DNA from: Thermogemmata fonticola
Lineage (GTDB): Bacteria; Planctomycetota; Planctomycetia; Gemmatales; Gemmataceae
Assembly (NCBI RefSeq): GCF_013694095.1
Contig: NZ_JACEFB010000001.1
Span: forward strand, 62,001 to 126,000
Direction: 5' to 3'
Length of the DNA stretch: 64,000 nt
The position numbers and the translations under genes are program-made. Positions 24,720 through 34,784 of the stretch are shown in pieces (within the stretch, counting starts at the first letter, position 1; every line of letters begins with the position of its first letter). Below the pieces are notes generated by a model that was not told the origin of the DNA, searched no databases, and saw only the letters and a program-made list of their open reading frames with translations.

Positions 24720-26054
24720 TCAGGCCGAAACCAGTTCCACACAGATCAACTTGCATTTTTTGGCTTGCCGCCAGGACTCCGCGCCATCGGTCTTGGCAAA
24801 AAGGAAACGGCCGGCAAACGCCGGGTGGCCCCACACGCGCTCGGACAAAACCTTGACGCGGGAGCTTTCCTCATAGCCACGGGGATGCAATCGGAGTAAT
24901 ACCAGTTCTCCGACGGCATTGAGAGCGAGTGCCCGATTCTCTTGGCCGGTCCAGACAATACTGGCATGCGGGTTGCGGCCCCGGGGAGTGAGTTGATTAT
25001 CGTCATCCCAGATTTTCTTACCCGTTTTCCACTCGAAACAGGTCAATCCGTAATCCTTGTCCAGCAGATACCCGTAACCATCTCGATACAACGGCTGGGC
25101 CATGAGAGCGCGCAGTTGGCGATGATCAGTCCAGATTAGCTCGTGATCTTGCAACCGCGGACCGATACGTATGGCCTTGGTCCCTTCCCAGTAACCGCTC
25201 ACAACCAGGATATTCTCCCGCAGGAGGGGCGTCGCGATGGAAACGCCATAGGTGACGGGATAAGGAACCTTCCACAGAGGGCGGCCCGTGGCGGCCTCTA
25301 GTCCGTGAATATGCTGGGGAGTCCAAAGAACAAGCAATCGCCCTGTGGGGGTGGAAAAGATCACAGGGTTGCAGTAACCGGCGGGGTCATCGAGAGCCTT
25401 CCAGACTTCCTTACCGCTATGCCGATCGAAGGCGATCACGCAACCCCCGTTAGAAGCTCCGAGGTGCACGATGAGTCGGTCCCCGTCCAACAAAGGGGAT
25501 CCCGCAAATCCCCACTCCGGCACACGTGCTCCCAATTGGCGGACCGTATCCACGCTCCAGAGTACTTTGCCGCTTACCAGATCATAGCAGTGCAAATGGC
25601 CAACGGCTCCCAAAGTGTACACCTTGTTATCTGCACTCAGAACAGGCGTGGACCGCGGTCCGTTAGCATAGCCGCCTAACCGTCCATAAACCACCGGATA
25701 TTTGTGTTGCCAGAGCAATTGCCCATCCGCGGTCGAATAGCAAAGCACCCGTTCAAACCCTTGAACTCCGTCTGTCTTCGGGAGCGGAGAGGGCGGAAGT
25801 TTCGGAGGCGCCGGCTCCAGGTCCATTGTTACGAGCCTTTGGCCGCGAACGCTCACCCCCGCATAACCTCCTCCTACCTCCTGTTGCCATGCGATACGGA
25901 GTCCGGCAGCAGGCCATCGCTCCGGCAGTGGCGGTCCTTGCCACGTGCCATCTCCTCGCGGGCCGCGCCATCCTGGCCAGTCCTCACACCAGCCCCTTCC
26001 GGCAATGCCCATGCCGAACAATCCCCCTAACACCTCACGACGATTTATCTCCAT
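24720..26054 (-). CDS. PQQ-like beta-propeller repeat protein
   Basis: The 444-residue protein has an N-terminal NRREVLGGLFGMGIAG that resembles a short twin-arginine export signal. Propeller blades follow with repeated patterns such as DGQLLWQHKYP, SGKVLWSVDT, SGKEVWKALDD, TGRPLWKVPYP and TGKKIWDDD. These Trp-docking repeats define the PQQ/BamB-like fold. Planctomycetes carry many such secreted proteins, usually without bound PQQ or known substrate. It lies 10 bases from the oxidoreductase, on the same strand, so they are probably co-transcribed. Confidence 0.85.
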   Translation of the reverse strand: MEINRREVLGGLFGMGIAGRGWCEDWPGWRGPRGDGTWQGPPLPERWPAAGLRIAWQQEVGGGYAGVSVRGQRLVTMDLEPAPPKLPPSPLPKTDGVQGFERVLCYSTADGQLLWQHKYPVVYGRLGGYANGPRSTPVLSADNKVYTLGAVGHLHCYDLVSGKVLWSVDTVRQLGARVPEWGFAGSPLLDGDRLIVHLGASNGGCVIAFDRHSGKEVWKALDDPAGYCNPVIFSTPTGRLLVLWTPQHIHGLEAATGRPLWKVPYPVTYGVSIATPLLRENILVVSGYWEGTKAIRIGPRLQDHELIWTDHRQLRALMAQPLYRDGYGYLLDKDYGLTCFEWKTGKKIWDDDNQLTPRGRNPHASIVWTGQENRALALNAVGELVLLRLHPRGYEESSRVKVLSERVWGHPAFAGRFLFAKTDGAESWRQAKKCKLICVELVSA

Positions 26055-26063
26055 GGGAACACC

Positions 26064-26972
26064 TCACACCTGAACTCGAACAGGTTGGCCATGATGACTA
26101 CCGCTCGCATTGGCTGCTTCGATGAAGGCGATGATCTCTAGAGTTTCTTCGGGGGGTACGGGGGAGCGGCCGGTCTGGAAGAACTCCACCACCTTTTTCA
26201 ACAACTCGCGGTAGATGTACCGGGTTTCCACCGCGCGGGTGAGCACTCCTTTTTCCGCAAACGCGGTGAAACCAAAGGGAGTAGCGCCCTGCCGCAAACC
26301 TCGGACTGTTCCAATTCGGCCATCCTTCCAACGTCCCGTTACAACTTCTGCACCCTGTTCATATACATTGACAACCTGCTGGCAACCTGGGCCCATGAAT
26401 GTGTACAACATCTCCACGGCGTGAATACCATAGTGAAATAAACCGGCGTTCCGCTGAGGCCGTGGAGAAGCTGTAGCAGGACCCCACGTCACGACTCCGA
26501 AAACCGCTCCCTGTTTCTCCCGCTGTTGTTGGTATGCTGTCACTTCAGGAGCATAACGTAAAGACGAGGAGGAGAACACCGCCGCCTTACACTTCGTGCT
26601 CAACTCGATGATCTTCCGCGCGTCTGGGACCGAACATGTGAAGGGCTTATCAATAAAGCACGGCAAACCTGCTTCGAGGAATGGCCGGGCACGCTCGTAA
26701 TGCACCGTACCATCCACCGACTCAATCAACATGCCATCAACTTTTCCAATCATCTCTTCCGGTTTTTCGACGAGCTTCACGCCAAATTTCCTCATCTGTT
26801 CCGTAAATCCGGCTATTCTCTCCGGCATTAATTGGGATTCACCTGGACAGCCTATCACGACCCGTGCACCCTCCACCCACTGTTCCTCCGGGGTACCCTC
26901 GATGTGATTCAATCGTCGGGTAAATTCCACCACGTGGGACGTATCAAAGTCTAATATTCCCAGTCGTATCAT
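26064..26972 (-). CDS. Gfo/Idh/MocA family oxidoreductase
   Basis: The start is ATG 26972 with GGGAGGGGG upstream. The 302-residue product starts IRLGILDFDTSHVVEF, a divergent Rossmann beta1. It retains the EKPEEMIGKVDGMLIES and CFIDKPFTCSVPDARKII segments; the EKP-like signature is seen as DKP. The second half is the GFO_IDH_MocA C-terminal beta sheet. These enzymes oxidise or reduce sugars or related polyols with NAD(P); the substrate is not predictable. The DTSH in place of the usual GxGxxG places it in a subgroup common in planctomycetes. Confidence 0.85.
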   Translation of the reverse strand: MIRLGILDFDTSHVVEFTRRLNHIEGTPEEQWVEGARVVIGCPGESQLMPERIAGFTEQMRKFGVKLVEKPEEMIGKVDGMLIESVDGTVHYERARPFLEAGLPCFIDKPFTCSVPDARKIIELSTKCKAAVFSSSSLRYAPEVTAYQQQREKQGAVFGVVTWGPATASPRPQRNAGLFHYGIHAVEMLYTFMGPGCQQVVNVYEQGAEVVTGRWKDGRIGTVRGLRQGATPFGFTAFAEKGVLTRAVETRYIYRELLKKVVEFFQTGRSPVPPEETLEIIAFIEAANASGSHHGQPVRVQV

Positions 26973-27033
26973 CTTATCCCCCTCCCTTATCAACTGCACC
27001 CGATGGACCTTGCTACAGCCGTTACCTTAATCC

Positions 27034-30000
27034 TCACTTGTTCCTCAGCGCCGTCAACAGTGGTAAGCGTAAGACACTGCGACTACCCCAATATGCCACC
27101 GCAAACCCACAAGTCACGATTCCAAATAGTAGAATCGCAAGATTCGTCCAGGGAATCGTTCCGCTTGCCCAAAGCTGGGGCATCACCGCCAAACTTGCCG
27201 CAACAGTACCCAATAGAACTCCACTTGCTAAGAGGAATGCATGCTCCAGGAATATCAACCACCGTAGATGAGTCCATCGATATCCCATAGCCCGCAATAA
27301 CGCAAATTCTCCAATTCGTTCCCAAAGGTTTCGTAAGATGACGATTCCCTGTCCGCCAATACCCAACAACAACCCCAAGGTTCCCAACACTTGAAACGTG
27401 GTCAAGTAGGCGCCGATGATTCCCGCGGCCCGACTCAAACGCTCAGAAGTACGTACCACACGTGCTCCGTGGTGCCGTAAGCCATTCTCTATCACCTGGC
27501 GGGCGAATGGCTCATCCTCCGGCGCGGTACGAATCAATAAAAATCGATATCCCTCCGTCCGGGGGAATAGATGGCGAAAATATTCATCTGCCATCACCAA
27601 TTCACCAGGAAATGGACTATTGACAAATGTTCCCATCAATCGACATACGATTTGTGTTCCATTATCACCATCAAGAATAATTTTACCACCTACATCGGTA
27701 AAAAACTTCCATTGTGCTGTATCCTGTTCGCAAAAAATCGGTACTTCTCCATTGTCTAATGTCCGTAGCAACAATAGCCATGGATTGTTTTGCTCAGCTT
27801 CTGTCTCAGCTAAAGTCCGGCTGAAGCGAAAGCCACCCCGATAGATGAATTGTTGGGAAACACCTAGCACCCGCGGTCGCTGAGTTTGATAGAGGTTTCC
27901 ACAACTGGCATCATCGCCATCCCGTAGCCGCAACATCTCAATTTCTATTCGATTTAATAGTTTGATTGCATCCTTGAATCGTTCATCTTCGCTAGAACCT
28001 CCATATGCAGATTGTAATTGTGTTTCCAAATCCAATCGACCAGGACCTTGCTGGAGGGGATTGTATAGGGGAACATCACACTCACATATCAGATTGAAAC
28101 CGCCACTACCACTAGATATATTCCATATGTCTGGATCGGGTACACGTCGGAAGCTTTCTACAGCTACCAACAAAAATACCGCCGCTGACAGTAAACCGAC
28201 AGTGAGTAAACTTCGTCTTGGCCAACGTGCAAGGTTTCTCCATCCCAATCGCGCCAAAGATATCCATCCCGAACCTTGTACAGCACTTCTTTGCCCTCGG
28301 AGCCAGAAGCCATAGAGTGCTGCTACACCTGCAACTAACAACAGAAAACCTGCTCCGAAAAAGCCGATGGTCTTATCTTGCGGAGTAGAAGCCCGTGCAC
28401 TCCAGAAAGCGAATATTCCAGCACCAACTAAGCATACCAGGGCGAGTATTGCCGCAGGTCGCCACCGCGGCGTAACTACAACATCTCTCTGCTCCTGTTC
28501 ACCATTTAACAGTTGCGGTATTTGTATAGATATCAAACCTCGCAATGCCCACAATTGTGATAGAAAACCTAATGATAATGTTATCAATATTCCCAATATG
28601 AAACTTTTAAATTCTATGTGGAATTTTATAATTTGTTTTATATCATCATTAGGCCAAAATAAAGACCATACCTCCAATACAATAAAACAGTAGATAATAC
28701 CTAAGCCTAATCCGCATAACGAGCCAAGTAGACTTATCGAAAAACTTTCTGTCAGCAATAAACACATAGTATCATATTTGTTAAATCCTAATGATAGTAG
28801 TATGCCAATCTCTGATGATCTACGTTCAACCGATAAACGATAAACTAAAATGATTAACAGTAGTGAAGATATAATAATAAATAAGCTAAATAATAAAAAT
28901 AGTACACCAAATAATTCCACACCTTTACTTGCGTTAGAAATAATTTGCCTTAGAGATTTAAATCCCATACCCATCATTTGAGGATCAAGTTGATCAAGAA
29001 GCAGATGCTCGATTCGCTGGACATCTGAAGTTGCTACTCGTAGTGATGTTGTGGAACCATAGCGACTCGAGAAGAGTTTCCGTGCGGTTGCGATGTTCAC
29101 AAACGCCTTCGGGGTGGGGCCGTATTGCTGCCAAAAGCGATCATGAACATCGCCTGCACGGATCTTTTCCCGCACTTTTGCGTTGGTCAATTGAGGGGGA
29201 CGATCCCAATCTCGCGGGTGAGTTCCCTGATCTGTTATTCCTCGAACTAGGGGCGTCAAATAACGATCTCCGCCACTTCCAGACATAGGAATATAACCAC
29301 AGAAATGTAACTTTTTTGTTTCGAGTTTACCTTCACCTTCCACTTCGGGATGGTAGTACGTTACTGTTAATTCAATATTTTTATCAGGCAATAAGTCTTT
29401 AAGAGGTGAATTATTCCAATCTAACAGAGCAATTTCATCATTCTGAATTGTCCTTCCATCTATAGTATGAAAGGGACCTAATGGTGGCTTGGCATCCGGA
29501 TTGACCCCAGCGATAATCGCATATGGTATTTCATAATTATCATATTTTATAGACTCAACCAGATAGATAAATGTGGGCTCTGAAATGTATCCACTGGAAT
29601 TAACTATATTTATAATTTTATGAATTATATCATCTTCGAATATCATTCTATCACTCTCGATGTTTATATATCCCTGAAAATTCCACCATAACCAACTCTG
29701 AGCGCGATATGTACTGCGTAATCGTAATCCGTAGTGTTCAAGTCGGAGATGGCGACGTATGGATTCGGTCAGTGCATGGGTGTTGGGATCCTTTGAGAGT
29801 AATACATTGGCGACAGGCTCAACGATTTCCCCATCTTCGAGCAGTTCAACGAGCGCTCGTAATGGAACGTAAGCATTCAATGGCGGATCAAGCTGAGGCG
29901 AAATAGCGAACTCGGAGGCGGGAGACTCGTCTGGGACGATTCCGGCAATTGTAAACGTAGATGTTATGACACTATCATCGAAAGACCGACGCGCCAACAA

Positions 30001-30480
30001 TATATTGCGAGGCATAACTGACATACGCTCGACACTTACTGATATTCGCTGTCCCTGAGATACCTCTAAACGGTCCGCTAATCTTTTCGAAATAATGATA
30101 TAATGATCCCGTCCACCCCATAGCGTAGTCCATTCTGATAATCCAAATAAAGATTCACCATGGTTATCAAGTCCCCAAATATGGATACCAGCAGAAAAAT
30201 TATTGTTAGCTGTAATACTGCCGCTGGTATGTAATACAGGAACGACTACATCTTTCAGTTGATCAATTATAGCTATTGGTAAAGGGCGATTCAGTGTGGC
30301 CACAGAGGCTACTCCTGCTGATCGACGCTGTCCCAATTCTTCTAATCCCTGACGAAGTGAATCACCGATTATGAGTGCACCTGTCAGCACGCCACATGCT
30401 ACTGCAATGACCAAAGCTAACGATATATAGGATCTCCAGTGATAGAGTAATCCATGAATTACTAGTTGATACCATGCCAT
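27034..30480 (-). CDS. Large FtsX-type ABC transporter permease
   Basis: The 1148-residue protein has an N-terminal membrane helix (AVACGVLTGALIIGDSLRQG) followed by a long MacB-like periplasmic domain. Two FtsX domains follow: FGVLFLLFSLFIIISSLLLIIL ... RRSSEIGILLSLGF, and near the C-terminus LGLLLGIGGQGIVILRNLWER ... EFALLRAMGYRW. This is the tandem layout of lipoprotein or peptide export permeases. No ATPase gene is adjacent, so its LolD/MacB-type partner must be elsewhere. Codon use is strongly AT-biased in much of the first two thirds and more GC-rich in the last third. Confidence 0.88.
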   Translation of the reverse strand: MAWYQLVIHGLLYHWRSYISLALVIAVACGVLTGALIIGDSLRQGLEELGQRRSAGVASVATLNRPLPIAIIDQLKDVVVPVLHTSGSITANNNFSAGIHIWGLDNHGESLFGLSEWTTLWGGRDHYIIISKRLADRLEVSQGQRISVSVERMSVMPRNILLARRSFDDSVITSTFTIAGIVPDESPASEFAISPQLDPPLNAYVPLRALVELLEDGEIVEPVANVLLSKDPNTHALTESIRRHLRLEHYGLRLRSTYRAQSWLWWNFQGYINIESDRMIFEDDIIHKIINIVNSSGYISEPTFIYLVESIKYDNYEIPYAIIAGVNPDAKPPLGPFHTIDGRTIQNDEIALLDWNNSPLKDLLPDKNIELTVTYYHPEVEGEGKLETKKLHFCGYIPMSGSGGDRYLTPLVRGITDQGTHPRDWDRPPQLTNAKVREKIRAGDVHDRFWQQYGPTPKAFVNIATARKLFSSRYGSTTSLRVATSDVQRIEHLLLDQLDPQMMGMGFKSLRQIISNASKGVELFGVLFLLFSLFIIISSLLLIILVYRLSVERRSSEIGILLSLGFNKYDTMCLLLTESFSISLLGSLCGLGLGIIYCFIVLEVWSLFWPNDDIKQIIKFHIEFKSFILGILITLSLGFLSQLWALRGLISIQIPQLLNGEQEQRDVVVTPRWRPAAILALVCLVGAGIFAFWSARASTPQDKTIGFFGAGFLLLVAGVAALYGFWLRGQRSAVQGSGWISLARLGWRNLARWPRRSLLTVGLLSAAVFLLVAVESFRRVPDPDIWNISSGSGGFNLICECDVPLYNPLQQGPGRLDLETQLQSAYGGSSEDERFKDAIKLLNRIEIEMLRLRDGDDASCGNLYQTQRPRVLGVSQQFIYRGGFRFSRTLAETEAEQNNPWLLLLRTLDNGEVPIFCEQDTAQWKFFTDVGGKIILDGDNGTQIVCRLMGTFVNSPFPGELVMADEYFRHLFPRTEGYRFLLIRTAPEDEPFARQVIENGLRHHGARVVRTSERLSRAAGIIGAYLTTFQVLGTLGLLLGIGGQGIVILRNLWERIGEFALLRAMGYRWTHLRWLIFLEHAFLLASGVLLGTVAASLAVMPQLWASGTIPWTNLAILLFGIVTCGFAVAYWGSRSVLRLPLLTALRNK

Positions 30481-30757
30481 ACTCGGTACCTCGTTATATT
30501 TAATTTATATAAGACTAATATTAGTTTATTATAAATAAAATTATTATAAAATCATAAATATATTAGTTTATAGCAGTATATATGGTACTGATAATTTGTC
30601 AAGAAGTACGGCGGAACCCCAAAAGTGGGATTGCCCTTTCCCACTCGCTTGGAGTTAGGTTATACTGGACAGTACCCAAGGAAAAGCGATCTGTGCTCTT
30701 TGGGGGGCTTTCTGCCCACCGGTATAGTTGCAGGGACAAGCTGAAATGGAGAGAGTT

Positions 30758-31381
30758 ATGACCAACACACCTGTCGATTCAACCCACTTGACACGCCAGC
30801 AATTGGAAGAGCTGGATGCGCTATTACAGCGTATGCTCGCTATGACTCAGAAGGCATCTGCAGAGAATGTTTCTACCAATGATATCGCTCCACTATCGAA
30901 TTCAAGAGAATCGATGAACACTTCCCCAGTAGCTAATAACACACTAATAATTCCACATGAAAGTATGGATATAAAGCACACATCACTCTCTTATGATGTA
31001 GGAGGTCTATCGAAAATTGAAGATCATAAGATGACATCGTCAAAAACTACTACCGCCAGTTTCACAAATGAATTGCCACTTGCAGAAGAATTAAAAGACA
31101 ATGAGTTGCAAAAATGTGAATATTACGATAATACCATAATACTGTATCCATTGATATATATAAATTATATTTATAATTATATATGCCAATATTTAGGACG
31201 TGTGGGAAGCGTCCTTTCGTCCCGAATAGCACGATATCTTTTCGGGATCCTTGGGATCATGCTTATTTGTTACACCATGCTATGGTACGCCCAGTCTCAA
31301 CAGTTCCTACCTTGGACATTTTCGATCCCTTGGACGCTCCAGGATTGGTGCAGTATAATATCCGTTGTCGCGCCCCAATGA
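30758..31381 (+). CDS. Hypothetical single-span membrane protein
   Basis: The start ATG 30758 is preceded by GGAGAG. The 207-residue product opens with a helical motif (LTRQQLEELDALLQRML) and has a long low-complexity Ser/Thr/Asn linker. A C-terminal membrane helix (RYLFGILGIMLICYTMLWYA) is followed by a Trp-rich tail. I do not recognise a family. It is followed 43 bases later by the DUF6677-like gene. The AT-rich gap 30481-30757 before it separates it from the divergent permease gene and holds no other feature I can support. Confidence 0.7.
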   Translation: MTNTPVDSTHLTRQQLEELDALLQRMLAMTQKASAENVSTNDIAPLSNSRESMNTSPVANNTLIIPHESMDIKHTSLSYDVGGLSKIEDHKMTSSKTTTASFTNELPLAEELKDNELQKCEYYDNTIILYPLIYINYIYNYICQYLGRVGSVLSSRIARYLFGILGIMLICYTMLWYAQSQQFLPWTFSIPWTLQDWCSIISVVAPQ

Positions 31382-31424
31382 CCGAGAACAACGGGAAATC
31401 GCTTACTGAATCGAGGCTGATCAT

Positions 31425-32108
31425 ATGAATCATGATATACAACAAAAGACAGAAGTAAGATTATTATCATATCCGCAGTCGGCAACTAGTTTTTTTGATC
31501 CATTTGCAGCTCTTTTGAGTTACCTGATACCTGGGCTTGGGCAGATCTATCAAGGTCGTATAGCAAAGGGGTTATTATTTTTCCTAGGGCTTTATACTTT
31601 ATTCTTTTACGGAATGTGGATGGGACAGTGGAAAAATGTATGGATACCTTACGTTCGTGATCTTCCAGATGTAGTGATATTCGGTCACAAGATGGAGGGT
31701 ATTCCTAAGGCACTGGCATATCGTCCACAGTTTATAGCACAATTTTGGATTGGTATAGCAGCTTGGCCGGCGGTAATACAATACATCAATTATGATCCAA
31801 ATAATGATCATGGTCCATATCTCGGAAAGTATCAGCGTGCCCCCAACGAACAAGAGCTCAATCAAATTCAAAGGAAATCATCGAAAAGATGGGATTTAGG
31901 ATGGGTATTGACCGTCATAGCTGGCATTCTCAATCTTCTAGTTATTTATGATGCCTTATCCGGGCCTATGATTCGTGAGGTTGTAATGAGACCGTATTCT
32001 CCGATATCAAATCCTAGTGACGCGACAGTTTCCGCAGACTGTGATGATTCAAATGCGGCTTTAGTAGGTGATGCTGAAGTAAAACGGAATGATCAGGTAT
32101 CAAAATAA
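31425..32108 (+). CDS. DUF6677-like (TM2-type) membrane protein
   Basis: The 227-residue product has the hallmark AALLSYLIPGLGQIYQGRIAKGLLFF, a TM2-like double helix with a GLGQ turn. Further helices are LYTLFFYGMWMG, FIAQFWIGIAAWPAV and WVLTVIAGILNLLVIYDAL, and the tail is polar and disordered. Planctomycete proteins of this sort are annotated DUF6677 with unknown role. It probably forms an operon with its two neighbours. Confidence 0.8.
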   Translation: MNHDIQQKTEVRLLSYPQSATSFFDPFAALLSYLIPGLGQIYQGRIAKGLLFFLGLYTLFFYGMWMGQWKNVWIPYVRDLPDVVIFGHKMEGIPKALAYRPQFIAQFWIGIAAWPAVIQYINYDPNNDHGPYLGKYQRAPNEQELNQIQRKSSKRWDLGWVLTVIAGILNLLVIYDALSGPMIREVVMRPYSPISNPSDATVSADCDDSNAALVGDAEVKRNDQVSK

Positions 32109-32166
32109 TTTAGAACTGAAAAATTAGGTGATTAACTGTATATATATATGTATAGGAGTTAATACT

Positions 32167-32340
32167 ATGAGCATCAGCATATATATAGATTTGCCTTTAT
32201 TATTGGCCATTATTAGTATAATCTATGCAGCTACGAGACACGATAGATGGGATAAAATCATATCTGAAACCATACATTGGGGTATACGTATAATATTATT
32301 TTTAATAAGCATAGGAATAATCCTATATTTGATTTCATAA
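32167..32340 (+). CDS. Tiny two-helix membrane protein
   Basis: ATG 32167 follows AGGAG at 32154-32158. The 57-residue product has two hydrophobic helices (LPLLLAIISIIYAAT and IRIILFLISIGIILYLI) around a short polar loop RHDRWDKII. It follows the DUF6677-like gene on the same strand; I recall equivalents in that position in related genomes. Function unknown. Confidence 0.65.
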   Translation: MSISIYIDLPLLLAIISIIYAATRHDRWDKIISETIHWGIRIILFLISIGIILYLIS

Positions 32341-32406
32341 TAACAAAAATCTGTATTCTATTCTCATTTATTGAAGTTATTTGACTATTTTATTCATAAT
32401 ACTTTC

Positions 32407-33795
32407 TTAATGTATCTCATCTTCCTTCGGTGTAAGAAATCCCCAATTTAATGGCTGGTCTTGTGTGTAGTTTTTATGCAGTATCAATGCTATTTCTGCT
32501 TTCGCCATTTCATAACCTAAGTAGAACGCATGTGATGGGGATATATTGTGATCAATTTGTAATAACTGTTGAAATAACTTGAATGGATCTGTTCCTTGTA
32601 GATAAATTGTATTGTTAAATATATATATATTTCCCAGTTCGGCGATAATTCTATAATTAGGGTCTTTAACATTATGAGCTAATTCAAGTATTGTATTTTC
32701 TCCTATTTCTCTTAATTTTGAATCTCGTAATACTACTAAATTTGGTTCAATTCTTTTGGGTATTGTTTGGTGTTGTACTGCATAAAAAACAAGACGCCTG
32801 GCAAGATCCCACTCTTTGATCGACGAACGTGACCAATTCGCGACACTAGTGGTCAACACACTTTGGACTTTCAACTCTTGGCAGATCGCTGCAAGTATTA
32901 CATTGATGCCGGCAGAATCGACTTCTGTCAGTTCCGTGATGTTACCGACACCCATGAGCATGGGAATATCTGGATACTCATAACGTACTTTAGCATACCT
33001 TAGCAGTGAATTAAAAAAACAGTGTCCTATAGGCTCAAGGATTGGATCGACCCGGATTTTCGCGTTCCATCGCAAAAGCTGTTCAGCATTTTTATACAAA
33101 GTTGTTAGATCATTTACCGTGTCTGGTATAACTACGAATTCTACATTCGGAAAACGCTCAAGCCAATGCGGTACATATTTGATATTAGTGGAATTGATAC
33201 TTAATACCACATTAGCTCCACCTTCGAGTGCAAGCTCTATTTCCTCAGGTTTTAATGAATCTATTGATATGCGAAACCCCAAGTCGCATAGTCGTTGTAT
33301 TACATCTTTTACCTGATGATAAATATTACCTGGTTCACATCCTATATCGATAATATCCGCTCCATCCGAACGATACTTTTGAGCCTCTGCGAGAACTGTA
33401 TCCCATGGTTTGCTGGGTACATTGTTGATTTCTGCAATTATTTCAATGTCGAATTTACCATAATCGTCCAAGAGCTTGTTACTTTTCAAGTTGAAGTATT
33501 CTGGAAGGTCAAGTAAATCGCGTGGCCCATGCTTTGCTGGAATTCCCGTCGCCTGAGTTACAATCTCCGGTGAGCCGCGGCATAACCCAGGAAGTAGTAT
33601 AATATCACCAATTACATTTTTGGGAAAATGGCGTGCAACCCATTCCGTTGTCATTAATGCTGCTACAGAGATATTTAATGTGATGATTTGGTAATCGAAA
33701 TCGATTTTCTGCGATAATTCTGCGACTATCCGACGCAAGGCGGGTTCCGCTAGTTTTCCAGTAACAAACAGCCAGCGTTTTCTCTGCTTAATCAT
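32407..33795 (-). CDS. DUF6513/dihydropteroate synthase-like protein
   Basis: The start is ATG 33795 (MIKQRKRWLFVTGKLAE). An N-terminal DUF6513-type domain of ~100 residues precedes a TIM-barrel with pterin-binding features: GADIIDIGCEPGN, FRISIDSLKPEEIELAL and a GVGNITELTEVDS segment. This family was described in methanopterin-using organisms, including planctomycetes, and is linked to tetrahydromethanopterin (C1 carrier) synthesis or use. The enzymatic step is not certain. Base composition is clearly AT-rich throughout. It is co-oriented with the GT2 gene 20 bases upstream. Confidence 0.82.
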   Translation of the reverse strand: MIKQRKRWLFVTGKLAEPALRRIVAELSQKIDFDYQIITLNISVAALMTTEWVARHFPKNVIGDIILLPGLCRGSPEIVTQATGIPAKHGPRDLLDLPEYFNLKSNKLLDDYGKFDIEIIAEINNVPSKPWDTVLAEAQKYRSDGADIIDIGCEPGNIYHQVKDVIQRLCDLGFRISIDSLKPEEIELALEGGANVVLSINSTNIKYVPHWLERFPNVEFVVIPDTVNDLTTLYKNAEQLLRWNAKIRVDPILEPIGHCFFNSLLRYAKVRYEYPDIPMLMGVGNITELTEVDSAGINVILAAICQELKVQSVLTTSVANWSRSSIKEWDLARRLVFYAVQHQTIPKRIEPNLVVLRDSKLREIGENTILELAHNVKDPNYRIIAELGNIYIFNNTIYLQGTDPFKLFQQLLQIDHNISPSHAFYLGYEMAKAEIALILHKNYTQDQPLNWGFLTPKEDEIH

Positions 33796-33814
33796 GATAT
33801 CGAATATAAAGACT

Positions 33815-34591
33815 CTATGTAAACTGTGGATCTTTAAAACATAACCAGCAATCATTATATAATTCTGATAACTTTGGTGTTAATACTGGAACCTTTTGAG
33901 GAGATAGATAAACTTCATCAATTATTGATGTGAGAAATGTGGCCTTCGCAGATAATTCTATATGTACAAATATATCTTTTGACTGGATAGGGATACGTTT
34001 TAGGAATGCTGTACGATAGAGCTTACATCCACTCAATGGATCCAACAAGGGTATGCCGTATATCCAACGAAATAGGTATCTCCATACGATAGCGAAACTC
34101 CCGTGCCAAGGATAAGATGAATGATAAGGAAGCCCTGAGAAGACGCGCCAAAATAATCGCCAACCGCCACCCAGGATCTTCCATAGGGGTGGTGTCGGCA
34201 ACCCTGTGCGACAGCCATTTACGATGTCTGGTGGTTTGTGAAGCAGATCGTCAACCTGATGAATCCGTTCCCACATATGTTTGAAATCCTTTGCGGAATA
34301 TGGATAATCCAAGGTGAGGTGCAAGAGGTATGGATAGTTGACCCGTAACAATGCTCTTTGCAAGTAAGTCCCTACTCCCTTTGTTTCATCGACTTGAGTC
34401 CAGATTATTCCTTGGAGAGGTGGTAAACGATTCTCCAACGCCGTAATATTCGAGCTGCTGCTGACAATAATGATTTCGTGAGGTAGACTCATACGGTTTA
34501 GTGTCTCTTGCCACTGGCTTAGCAAGGACAAATGCGGCGTGACCTCTGTCACGGTTAGCACTAGACTTATCCCCTCACTTGTGTGAGACAT
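33815..34591 (-). CDS. Family 2-like glycosyltransferase
   Basis: The 258-residue product has an N-terminal GT-A strand pattern (GISLVLTVTEVTPHL ... HEIIIVSSSSNI). An acidic LLHLTLDYPYSAKDF takes the place of the usual DxD, and the later segment DPLSGCKLYRTAFLKRI resembles DPM1-type enzymes. No membrane helix is obvious. It would transfer a sugar from a nucleotide donor to a lipid or glycan. With GT39 and the ABC exporter nearby it suggests cell-envelope glycan assembly. The missing second Asp of DxD lowers certainty about activity. Confidence 0.75.
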   Translation of the reverse strand: MSHTSEGISLVLTVTEVTPHLSLLSQWQETLNRMSLPHEIIIVSSSSNITALENRLPPLQGIIWTQVDETKGVGTYLQRALLRVNYPYLLHLTLDYPYSAKDFKHMWERIHQVDDLLHKPPDIVNGCRTGLPTPPLWKILGGGWRLFWRVFSGLPYHSSYPWHGSFAIVWRYLFRWIYGIPLLDPLSGCKLYRTAFLKRIPIQSKDIFVHIELSAKATFLTSIIDEVYLSPQKVPVLTPKLSELYNDCWLCFKDPQFT

Positions 34592-34784
34592 CGTTGCGTT
34601 TCACCGTATTTGCGGGTTATTTCGCAGATTGGTAATGGCGGTTGAAGCCTGGATGGACCCGTCCCAGTCCCTAATGTAGGAGTTTATGGATACACCACTG
34701 GATGGGTAGGGGGTGGAGCAAGGACAGACATCGCCGAGGAGTGGGTCTTGGCCGGTCACCATTATTTCCGTTGTTGCTGCAGAG

